Assembly: GCA_026225945.1 (NCBI GenBank)
Contig: JAMJFZ010000108.1
Location: 124,001-188,000 of the forward strand
DNA length: 64,000 nt
DNA from: Cricetomys ansorgei
Taxonomy: Eukaryota; Chordata; Mammalia; Rodentia; Nesomyidae
Direction: 5' to 3'
The notes under the pieces were generated by a model. It worked only from the letters and a program-made list of their open reading frames with translations. It was not told where the DNA came from and made no database searches. Of the stretch, positions 11,061-22,339 are shown one piece after another (the stretch's first letter is position 1; every line of letters starts with the position of its first letter). Position numbers and translations under genes: made by a program.

Positions 11061-13501
11061 CCCATTTCAGCCTCCCGAGATGAGTTGGCTTGTCAGGCTG
11101 CCGAGCCCTGCCATGTCTCCTAATTAATTGTCCTTCTTCATGCCAGTAACCACATCATCATCTAGAGACATGGGCTCTGATTTGAGCCACTTGTCATTTG
11201 TCCCAAACATTTCAGCATCCAAATGACATATTTGGGCTGGCTTTACCAGCATGGAGATCTTGGAGGAACGTTTCTTCTACCATTGCCACCATTCCTCACC
11301 TCAGTTTGGAGTGCTGGGTGTTTGCAGGAAGGACCCCCATGATTTCATTAGTCCCCAGGAGAACCCAAGTTCCTGATGTGTCCCTAGGGAATTGGTGGTG
11401 AGGTAGGCTTTGGGGTAGCAGGACCTGATTCTAACACTGGAGGCTGTGAATTCTCTCTCCCAGTCATAATTAGATGGGATGGATAACTGCCAGGGCTAGG
11501 GATTAAATTTTGCCACCTGCTTCAGTATTCCCATAGAAGTTTACTGGGCACCCTATCTTGGTTCTCAGCTTCCTCCTTGTAGAAATCTCATCCAGCTTTA
11601 CAAAACACTGCACTTGAACTTTTCATTATTGTGAATCTTCTTCATGGGCCCTGCCTAACCATCATTCATTTTCCTGTCCCGTTGGGTCAAACGCTTTGAG
11701 ATTATCCTCTTTAAGAACAGAAGTTAGATACACATCCTTTATTAGGTGTGTGAGTCTTCCTAATGGCAAGAGGCCTGCCACAGAGCTGGGTGTCAGCAAA
11801 GACCCTGGCATCAATAGGGTAGAGGAAATGGGAGATATGGGGCATACATAAATGGCAGCACCATTACATGGTAGGGAGAAAACAGGGGTGGACGTTTAAT
11901 ATGGACTTTTAATACCACCTGAGGAATCACAATTATGATGAAGTCTAGAGTCCAGGCCCTCCAGTTCATCATGGAGATGCACTTCCGTCCCTCCTAGTTG
12001 TAGAATTTGGGATACAGAAGCTTTATCCAGCCTGAATGACTGGAGTACTCCCTTTCTTTGTCAGTCTTGTCCTCACCAGCTGTTGGCATAGTTGGAAATT
12101 CTTCTCTATGCATTCACTACAGTTCACATCTAGTGCTTCATGGTGACACTGACTTGTGTCCAGGACTTTACCCTATTTGAGATGAAGGAGTATCCCTGTG
12201 GGGTGTGAGGGATCATTTCAGATTGTTGGAAGCAGAAGGTGTTAGTAGTTAGTTAGCCACATTTCCATCGAGTCATCTGCTGCTTGATTTTTCTGTGAAC
12301 TCAAGTGCAACAATTAACCATTTAGTATTGTAGTTACCTCCCTCTCATACTTCTTCACTTCAAGTTTTGTGTGTTTTGGACTATATTTTGAGAAAAATCT
12401 ACAGTCTAGACATTGAAGACTTAAGCTGAAATTAGATATACAAACTGTTACATATGAAGAAGCATAAAAGATATTCTGTTCTCAGGAAAACCTACGAGGT
12501 GTGATGACATCATGATGTCACTCTTCTGCCTCATCCTACCCAAAAAGAAAACCATATGTTTTCTTCTGTAAGAAAGAAGTTAACAAACTTGATCATCAGT
12601 ATTTTTAATCAGAACCAAAACTGCTTTACCCATAGAGCAACAAAACTTCACTCTGAAGCCCAAGAATTTCAAATGTAACTTGCTTCACTTGAACTGGTAT
12701 CTTCTTTCCCTATATTCTCTAAGGCTTCATTGATGCTGCCTCATTGACATCAATCATGGGTGACTTGCATATTAATGTGTATCTATAATATCAAATAATA
12801 TATATGACATATATAAATTCCTTTGAGATAAATAAATCACCCTGCTCATAAAATCCCTGCTCAATCTTATCAGATGTTCCCTTCAGGGCACATGCTATTC
12901 AGGGCTGATCATATGGCCAATAATGACATCCAATCAGTGTGCTCATATACTGGATCCATTTCTCCACTCACAGCTCTCCTCAGGTGTTTGTTGTTTAGCT
13001 GAGACCAGATCCTATTTTTTACATTTTCCAATCAATTGGTATATCATATGTATGTGTATATACTACCATAATATCATTGCTCATGTGTGTGTGTTACCAC
13101 TCCACTCCTATAAGTCTTCAGATATACCCCCATACACCTGTTTACACTCCTGAAATTGAAGCACCTAGCTTTGCTGCAAAGTGCAGCATCCTAAAGCCCA
13201 CTGCCCCCTGCCTGTGTCCAGGCTCCTGTGTGTGGATGACTGGATGTATTCCCCCATAGTGAAGAGGAGGTGTTACCATTGCAAACCATGTCTAGGACCT
13301 GACCTACTTTAGAGACCCGACAACATCCGAACTAATACCACTCCTCTCTACACTGAAAAACTTACATTGAACCAACCTACTAAAGATACAAAATTACCCC
13401 CTGGTCACACATAACCCACTGTTCCATCTGTGTCCACTGCGGAGGAACCATAATACTATATTTACATTGTGTGACCACCACATATCAACCCCATCAAGAC
13501 C
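11061..13501. other. Single-copy-looking DNA up to the macro-repeat
   Basis: No recognisable gene. Small open frames (11,198-11,401; 12,923-13,153; 13,077-13,259) lack domains. At 12,505-12,520 there is a perfect 16-bp palindrome, TGACATCATGATGTCA, which resembles the downstream array modules but is isolated. The last 240 bp before 13,502 do not match segment T, which precedes the array in every other unit. Confidence 0.4.
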
Positions 13502-16500
13502 ATGTCTGTTCCTTCCAGCTATGATGTCATACATTGGCATTGATGGTGTCGCATCAACTTATTTATGATATCAGTTTATTTTGATTAGGATATCATATTT
13601 TACATTGATAATTTTACTTAATATCAACTATGACATCTGTTCCTGGCAATTATAGCATCGCATCCCTATAATTGGCCATCCAAAACTGATATCACATCCT
13701 TCTTTCGATGATCTCATACATTTACACATTACATTGTGTTGTTACATCATCATAATAATGATGTAATTTTCTTCACTTTGATACCATAGTGATATTTTGA
13801 TGACACTTCATATAAATTATGATTTCATTGCCCTTCCAAGTATGTTGTCATGTCATTCCTATTATGATGTCATATACTCATATTATTGGTTTCATTAGGT
13901 TTTGGTGTTACTTTGTGTCACTTATGAATCATAAGTTTCTATTGATTGTGCCACATAATCCCATTATGGTGTCACTGCTTCCTATTGTGACATGTCACTT
14001 GCTTCCTAAGCTCCCTTTTAATTGTGCTGTCACAAATAATATTGAAGGTATTACAAATCTTCACGATTATGATGTACTTCCAAATATCTTATCATATACT
14101 TCTTATTATGATGTCATATATTTACATTGTTGATATCACATGAAAACAATTATGATATCAGTTTTTTTTCAATTTTGCTCTCCTATATGTTCATTGATAT
14201 TGCATTATCCCAACTATGCTGTCATGTCCTTCCAATATTCACGTAATCTGTCATAATATGATGTCATATATTTACCTCGCTGTCACATCAATAGGATTAT
14301 GTGTTTGTTTTCCATAAATTATGATGTCATTTATTTACATTATTTTGCTACATAATCCTGATTTTAATGTCATATCTTTCCAATAAGCACATCTTTTCCT
14401 TTCACTTATGTCAGAGATTTTGGTTGATTGTGTTAAATCGTCACAATTATGATGCTAGTTATTTCAAATTATGCTGTTACATACTTCATGTTATTATTTA
14501 ATACGTTTTCTTCCCTTTACTATGGCCTATATTTTCATTGATAGGATGTTATCACATCACCCCATGTATGTAACTTTCTGTTCTTTACGTTATTATATAT
14601 TTTGACTGTTGATGTCACATTATCACAATGATGTTAGTTTCTACACATTATATTACATAATGACATACATGATGTCACATAACCCAAATTATGTTGTCAT
14701 GTCTAAGTATCACATCATTTCCTTCCAATTGTGATATAACACACTTAACTTAATAATGTCACATCCTCCCAATTATGAAATCAGGTCCTTCCAATTATGA
14801 TGCCATACCCTTCTTTTATTATTTCATATGTTTACATTGATGATATCATTGGAATTAAGATGTTGGTTTCTTTCAATTATGGTGTCATATATTGACAGTG
14901 ATGATGGTACATGATCCATATTATTCTGCCAATTGTCACATCATTTTCCTTCCAATTGTGGTCAAACATGCTTAGGAATGATGGTGTTACAGCTCAATAA
15001 TGATGTCAGTTCTTTCCATTTATGCTGTTATATATTTTATTATGATGTCATATATTAAAATTGTTGACATCACATCATCTTGATTATGGTATCAGTTTAT
15101 TCTAATTATGTTGTCATATATTGCTATTGAAGAGATCACATCATGCCAATTTGATGTAAATTCCTTCCAAATTTGATGTCACATCCTTATTGGGATGTCA
15201 TTATTTACATTGTTGATGTAAACTTATCACAATTATGGTGTCAGTTTCTTCCAATTATGGTGTCATGTAGTTACACTGCCAATGACACATAATTCCAATT
15301 ATCATTTCATACCCTCCAATTATCACATCATTTCCTACCAATTGAGATGTCACATACTTGCATTGATGGTGTCACATAATCGTGTTGTCAGTTCCTTTAT
15401 ATTATGCTGTCATTTCTTATTATGATACCATGTATTTATATTGTTTGCATAACATCATATTGACTGTGAGGTGCTTTCTTCCAATACGGTGTCCTATATT
15501 TACATGGTTTATGTCATATCATGATTATGATGTTAATTTCATCCAATTATGGTGACATATGTACAGTGATTATACTATTATAATCCATACTAAGATGCTT
15601 TATCCTTACAATATCACATTTCCTTCCAATTGTGATGTCACCATGTCATATTGATGGTGTCACACATTCAAATTATGATGTAAGTTCTTCCCAATTTTGC
15701 TGTCAAATCATTCATATTATATCATACATATACATTGTTGTTTGTCATTACAATTATGATGTTGTTTCCTTATAATTTTGTCATACAGCTCATATTATGA
15801 TGGCATATTTACATGGCTGTAGTCACATCATGATGTGACATTTATGATGTCAATATCTTCCAATTATAATGTCATATATTTACAACATTCATGTCAAAAT
15901 TGTCAGTTTCTACCAATCGTGCTATCTTTCCATGCCATTGATAATGTAACCTAATCCGCATTATGATGTCCTATCCTCCAATTATCATGTCATATTCTTC
16001 AAATTATGATGTCTCAGATCAACTTTGATAATGTCATGTCATCACAATTATGATGAAAATTCCCTCATCCTTATTATGATGTCATAAATTTACATTGTTG
16101 ATGTCATATGCTGATTATGCTTTCACATTCTTCATTATCTGAGGTCATATATTTATACTGTTGAAGTAATGTCGTGATTATGATGTTCACTTCTTCCAAT
16201 TAGGCTTTCACCCTATTTTGGTGTCATCTATTTATATCATTGATGTCACATCATCATAACTATGATGTCAGTCCTTCCTATTATGCCATGCCTTAATTTT
16301 TGATGACATATAGTTATGTAGTTAATATCAAATCATCATGATTGTGATGATATTTTCCTCAAATTATGAGGTCATATATTGAAAGTGATAATTCCACATA
16401 TTTCCAATTATGTCAGTACCTTCAAAATTCAATGACATTCGTATGTTCAGACATATATAGGTTTTTTATGCCATATTTTTTCACTTTCTTCTAATTATTA

Positions 16501-17840
16501 TGTCACATTGATGGTAGAATATCATATCAATTATGGTATAAGTTCCTTGCAAATATCCTGTGATACCCTTTTTATTATTATTTTATATTTACCTTGTTGA
16601 TACTACAAATTTGCAATTACGTCAATTCCTTTCATTTCTGATGAGATATATTTACTTTGACGATGTTACATAAACCACATTATCATGCCATGTCCTTCTA
16701 ATTATCAGGTGACTTGTTTCCAATTATGATGTCACATTCTTACATACATACGGTGGTATAACATCCCAATTAAGCTGTCAGTTCCTTCCAAATATGTCAT
16801 ATCATTCTCATTATATTTTCATATATTTATGTTATTTATTGCACATCATATTATGATGGTGTCACATAATACTAATTATGTTGGCATGTCTCTCCAATTA
16901 TCACATTATTTCTTTCTATGATATAACATACATAATTTACAAGTGTCTTAATATCTCGATTATGCTTTCACATCCTTACATTAATTTTGGCACATCATCT
17001 CAATTATGTCTGCATATTTGAATTATAATGATGTATATTTACACTGATAATATCAAATAAACCTTAATTATGATGTCAATACCTTACAAATATAGCATGT
17101 TCTTCTTGTGATGTCATATATTTACATTCATGCCACATAATTTGCATATGATGTAAAATTCTCCTTATGATCATGTACTTCTCTTGCAATTGTGATGTTA
17201 CATACTTATATTGATGCTATTATGCCATCTCAATTATGATGTCAGTTTCATCCAATTATTTTCTCATGTGCTTATGATATAATATATTTACATTATTAAC
17301 ATATCATCTGATGTCAGTTTCTTCAAATTGTGATGTCATTTATTGACACTGATAATCTCCCATAAACCTGATTTTGATGACAGTTATTTTCAAATATGTC
17401 ATATATTTACATTGTTTATGTCACAGTATCATTTATGATAGTTTCTTTTGATTATGATGAACATTGCGGATGGTACATAGCCCAAATTAAGGCATATCCT
17501 TCCAATTTTCGTATTTCCTTTCAAGTATGATGTCACTTCTTCTAGTTTACTGTTACACATCACCCCTACTATGATGTCAGTTACTTCTATTCATGCTTCT
17601 TACTAGGATATCATTTATTTACATTGTTGATGTCACATCATCACAATTATGATGTCATTTTTTCTAATTATGATGGCATATACTTACATTAATGACGATG
17701 TTACATAATACACATTATGATGTCATAAACTTCCAATCATCAAGTGATTTCATTCCAATTATGATGACAAATCCTGACATTGATTGTATCACAGCAACAC
17801 ACTCATGATGTCAGTTCCATTCAATTATGCTGTTGTATCC
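13502..17840. repeat. Array 1 of unit 1: 22/44-bp module minisatellite
   Basis: About 4.3 kb of degenerate tandem modules. The short module is about 22 bp (ATTATGATGTCAGTTTCTTC plus CA). The long module is about 44 bp (ATTATGATGTCATATATTTA, then CATTGTTGATGTCACATCAT and a short end), that is, twice the short one. Short and long modules alternate in an irregular higher-order pattern of a few hundred bp, with phase markers such as ATTATCACATCATTTCCTTC. TGATGTCA, or a one-base variant, occurs in most modules. Open frames inside (for example 13,819-14,133) are by-products of low stop density. Confidence 0.95.
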
Positions 17841-18397
17841 TTCTGTGGTGATGCCAAGTGTAGTGAGGGCTCTGTTTCACAAAGTTCCAGTGCTAGGATG
17901 ACCTTGATTGACCCTTCACTGCCCTTGACAGAAATTCACTAACACTTTTCACTTATATTTTTTACTGTCAAAGGCAACTCACTGAAATATAGAGTTGGAA
18001 TGATGTAACAAATGCTGGTGTTAATAAAAATGAAACTAATGGCAGTACCTTGGGAAATACAAATATGCAGAAATTTGAGTCTTCCTTAGATTCTAGGACT
18101 GAGACATACAATTAGATTATAAATAAATGAAATTAGTAAGCATAAGACAGGAGGTGGAAGAAGAATTATTAAAGAAGAAACAAACTAGAGAAATTCTAGA
18201 AGCTGATGAGCTGTATCTGGATCATCAGGTTTTCATGTCCAGCTACAGAAATAAAGAATTAATATGGGCAGCGAGAGAGAACATGTACTTAATGATAAGC
18301 TTGGTATGTTCATGAAAGTAAAGTAAACAGTTCTAGGAATACTAATGACATTTTAACCTTTACAAGACTGCAATAAAGATAGGGATTGTATTGAAAC
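17841..18397. other. Spacer S of unit 1 (truncated)
   Basis: Begins with CTGTGGTGATGCCAAGTGTAG directly after array 1 and is conserved in all four units. It is cut at 18,397 by the unit 1 deletion. A small plus-strand frame at 18,127-18,315 (62 codons, with QEVEEELLKKKQTREILEAD) is open here. It gains an in-frame stop after ADEL in unit 2 and after SDEL in unit 4, so it is not under clear constraint. Confidence 0.6.
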
Positions 18398-18402
18398 ACA
18401 AG
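18397..18402. other. Deletion junction in unit 1
   Basis: Left of the junction the sequence follows the spacer (GGGATTGTATTGAAACA, as at 45,600-45,615 of unit 3). Right of it, the sequence follows block A (AAGCCACACAAGCAATGAAAC, as at about 50,421). Only a few bases of microhomology (ACA) are visible. About 4.8 kb relative to unit 3, or 4.9 kb relative to unit 2, is absent. Confidence 0.85.
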
Positions 18403-19935
18403 CCACACAAGCAATGAAACCTGAAAAAAAGAAAACTCTTTCTATTTAATTGATTTGTAATATCCTTTGATCCCTATATGAAGGGTTCCAGTTGTATAAT
18501 TTTTACCATGAATAATCACAGAACATTCTGCTTTTTGATGATACAAATTTTTAGCTACAGTACTCCCAACTCCGTATAATAATAATGGATTTGAAGTTTT
18601 TCTTTCAAAATATTGTCTGGCACGTAGTTCAACTAAGAGTAACTGTACAGCTCTTCTAATGGAAGACATTTAAAATGAAAAAAAAATAAGAAGAGAAGAA
18701 TAAAACAAAACGAAAGACGAAGAAATAAATCTAATTAGGAGTGAATGATAAAAATAAAATAATAAAATAATAACAATGTATAAAATATAAATGTAACAAA
18801 TAATGTTTATTTATTAAATAAATAAATGTATAAAATAAATGAAAATATAAAATATAAATATAAGTAATAAAAATATAAAATATGAAAATAAAAATAACAT
18901 AATAAAGCTAAAAATAGGACATAAGGAGGCATGGATGTAAAAAAAAGAATTGAGGATGAATGGATGAGTTGAAAGTAGGACAGATGATTAGGAATGTAGT
19001 ATTATGTAGATAGTGTGGTATATGCCAAGAAATGTGCTATGAGTGTGTATAGACTACAGAGAAGGAAGCTTTGGACAGGGATTGGGGTTGTGTTAAATTT
19101 GGATCTCTCATTATTTCTGCTAGGAAAACAAGAAATGGCCCATCAAGTTCCTCTTTGCCAAGCCCCATATGCACTCCTGGGTGACTACTGTTATGCAACC
19201 CTGCTAAATATGGCCACAATGGGCACCTGGAACTGTGTTTTTGTCTCTGATAGAACAAGAAATCTAGACCTCTGCATGCCTCAGGAGTCTGCACTGGTCA
19301 CCAGAGTCACAATACCTCCAATTCCAAAGACTATAGGGGACCAGTGCCATGTTCTGAAGGAAGTAGACCACCCTCATTGCAAGGCCTGAAAAGAAATCCA
19401 AAGGAAAGAAAGCAGTGTGTGCATCACCAAAGAAAATTCTGATTGAGGACAATATTTCACCTGCTTATAACCTAGGTCCATTTAATGTGCCCTCTGTAGA
19501 GACAATTTTCCCAATATTCTCCCTTTTCAAAGACTCCTATGTGGGAAACCGCTCACTTTTTTAGGCAATGCTGGAAAATAATATTATCCCCATGTTGAGT
19601 AAGTGGAATGGACTTAGGGTTAAAGATTGTACAGGATTTTCATTTCCAAGGAATATAGACATTGTCTGGTAAATGGCTCCATCTCAATGGGAGAACAATT
19701 TTGAAAAGATAACTTGAATTCCATTACTACCTGGATGAGCCTGAAGAAGTCTGAAGAACAAATCATTGACACTGCAACCAAACACAAAGACATCCCAGAA
19801 TGAAATTGCAAAATCCTGATTTGTACATAGTATAGGATCCTCAGCTGTCATCATGGCCCCATGATTAGCTGGTAAGGGATTTCAAGGGATTTCTATACAC
19901 CTTTAACTGATTAATATTAGGTCCCATGCTAATCA
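18403..19935. repeat. Block A of unit 1
   Basis: Non-satellite part of the unit, homologous to 34,485-36,037 and about 50,421-52,013. It also aligns with block B at lower similarity. Pairs of matching anchors are 18,600-18,675 with 20,325-20,405, 19,130-19,300 with 21,185-21,300, 19,430-19,500 with 21,445-21,530, and 19,730-19,780 with 21,755-21,800. A 124-codon plus-strand frame (19,015-19,389) is interrupted in units 2 and 3. A minus-strand frame (18,442-18,669) is also not conserved. No product is assigned. Confidence 0.75.
18670..18920. repeat. AT-rich low-complexity tract, unit 1
   Basis: Dominated by ATAAAATA, AATAAATAAAT and TATAAAATAT runs. The same tract recurs at about 34,757-35,010 and 50,725-50,975 with small length differences. 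Confidence 0.85.
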
Positions 19936-20394
19936 TTCTTCTACCTGCAGATAGCGAGTAGCTTGCCGAGGAGGCAAGCATGACATTCCAAGGAGGAAAA
20001 AAGACGCCTGGAACACTTCTTCAACTATGATCACTTCATTCCTCCTGGGAATCTAGACCAAGGTGCAGTGAAGTGACCCCATATTAAAAATGGGTCAGCT
20101 AGCCCAAGAAACATTTTTCCTAGATAAGCCACATAAGCAGTGTAAGTGGACACAAGAAACTCTTCTGATTCACTAAATTTAACCTCCATTGTATACCTTC
20201 ATAGAGATCTCTGCTTCTCCTCATTTTCACCATGAAGAAAGTCTTAAATATCTGCTTACTAAAGCTACCTGTGGCAAATGCCTAATCTACAGTCCAAGGC
20301 ACAGTGCTCACAAAACCTTGTATTAGTTCTGGTTTCTTGCCTAAACATTATCTGACACGTAATTGGTCGATGATACAGCTATCCTAAGAGAGGA

Positions 20395-20690
20395 CATTTA
20401 AAACAAATAAAAACAAAGAAAGCAAAGAGGAAAAAAGCAATGAAGAAAGAAAGAAGCAAAAAGAAACTAAAGAGGGGCAGAAAGGAACATGAATAAGAAA
20501 AGAACAAAGGATAAATGATGGGAAGTAGATAGTCATCTATGTAGGAAAGAAAACAGGGAGAATGGCAAGAAGGACAGGTAATTGGGAAGGTTTTACTTAT
20601 GTAGTTAATGGTGAATATTCTCCTCTATAGCGTTAACTTTAGGTGAAAAGAAATAATGAGAAAAGAAGAAATGAATGAGAAATGAAGTGA
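20395..20690. repeat. Purine-rich low-complexity tract, unit 1
   Basis: GAAAGAAAGAAGCAAAAAG-type AAG/GAA-rich sequence, repeated at about 36,500-36,790 and 52,480-52,775. Confidence 0.7.
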
Positions 20691-22071
20691 ATACAAGTGT
20701 TTTGTTAAGCTCAAAAAGGGTGGTTTACTCTAACAATAGTATATTCTCAAAAATGATATTGAGTAATTACTATTTCTCGTATCTAGGGAAGGCTATTTCT
20801 TCCACTCCAAAATTTCTTCCTTTCTGTATATCTTTGTTTAGGACTGTGGTCTTCTGCTGTTTCATTTTGCCTATCTATTGTTAGGATTTTCTAACTTCGG
20901 TTTGGGCTGTCATTCATGTCAACTTTTGTTAGAGTGGATAGAAGAATCAGGGTACATGGGAAGTTTTGGAGAGAACAAATAGAAATGTTAAATATGATTA
21001 TCTTAAAATCAAAAAATAAAAGCAAAAACAAACATTGAAAGGAAGAACTGTATGTTCCCACCTGAATGAGCTTGGGCCAAAATAAGCAGAACATGTAGTG
21101 TTCCATAAATGAGTTATGGGTACCTGTGGAGAGCAGAGAAAGCACCTTTGGACAATGAATGGGGCTGTGTGAATTTGAGATATCTATGTTTTCTGCTAGG
21201 AAGACAGGAATGGAGCCCATCAACTCTCTCCCTTTCCCAAGCCCCAAAAGTTAGACTGTTGTGTGAATATTGTTTTGCATCCCTTCTAAGATTTTTGTCT
21301 CTATGAGGTCAAGAATTCTAGAACACCACTTACCTCAAGAAACTGCACTTTTCACCAGGGTAACCAGACCTTGGGCAGAATGAGAAGTTGGGGTGTCCTG
21401 GAGGGAGCAATCTTCCCTTGGATCCAAAGTAAAGTAGTGTTTACATTACCATGACAATTCTGATTTGGGGTAGCATTTCACCTGGAATGAAATAAGACAT
21501 GCTGCTTATAACATAGGTCCACTTACTGGGACATATGCAGAACTGCTTACCACAAGAGTCCCAGATGGCAAACCACTCACTATTTTAGGCAATTCTGCCA
21601 AGTGATGTTTTTCCAATCTTGGTAAATGGTCTTAGGGATGAATACTGAATAGAATCTCATTTTCAAGGATCGGATATACTGACTAGTAAAATGGCATGTC
21701 AATCCTAATTTCTAACACAGCATGAAAACTGAATGGAAACCCATTCTTAGGTGGATGAGGATACGGAATCCTGAGGTATAATGTCATTGACACTGGGCCA
21801 AAGTCAGAGCTGAGATGCCCCCAGCGTGGAATAACAACTCCTGAATTGTTCAGGGTGCAGTACTCGAAGCTGTGCTCTTGGACCTATTGAATTTTGACAT
21901 ACAAAGCAGTCAGTCTTCCCTGGTGGTAATGACACAGTGAACCCAGGCTCCCAGAAAAAATAAATATTCGAAGTTCAAAGAGGCTATAGTAGTGAAAACA
22001 CCTACCTCATCACCCAGAAACCATTCTATGAAATAACTATAGCTTGTGAAAACTAGTACACAATGTCAAAC

Positions 22072-22335
22072 TCATCTTGTTTTCGATACGTCAGAGGCCT
22101 TCAGCTTTCTATACAAAGTTGAAAACCTTGCATGAGAAGATATCCACAGACTACAGCCTATGTTACCAGTGAACCTTGCCTTGGGTACTAGTGAGAGGTA
22201 CAATTTAGCATCCAGGATTTGTGTCATAGTTTTCTTGGAAACATCGTCACCAAAGTAGTAATGCAGAAATTCACCAATGCAAAAATGTAGAAATAAAGTT
22301 GTTACAGGATATTTTGGAGGCATGCTAATACCCAA
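22072..22335 (-). pseudogene. Exon-like frame in block B, broken in other units
   Basis: An 87-codon minus-strand frame containing FGDDVSKKTMTQILDAKL and FTGNIGCSLW. Its middle part aligns without gaps with the relic at 9,965-10,072. In unit 2 the same region has a 6-bp deletion and a 1-bp insertion, and unit 3 also carries frame-changing differences. I cannot name the family. It may be the remains of an exon of the gene or retroelement that founded the repeat. Confidence 0.3.
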
Positions 22336-22339
22336 ACAT

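Noticed and set aside
13819..14133. Open frames inside the satellite arrays
   Set aside because: They are translations of AT-rich 22/44-bp modules. Reading phase and stops shift between units, and none starts or ends consistently.
13502..17840. Arrays considered as a CRISPR
   Set aside because: Modules are degenerate and contiguous, without unique spacers, and the surrounding DNA is clearly rodent.
18442..18669. 75-codon minus-strand frame considered as a possible exon of a spindlin/Ssty or Slx-like ampliconic gene
   Set aside because: I could not find the characteristic motifs of those families, and the frame is not kept in units 2 and 3.
19015..19389. 124-codon plus-strand frame in block A as a gene
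   Set aside because: Unit 2 has internal stops and unit 3 a frame change in the same sequence. The opposite strand is also open over part of it, and block B does not preserve the frame.
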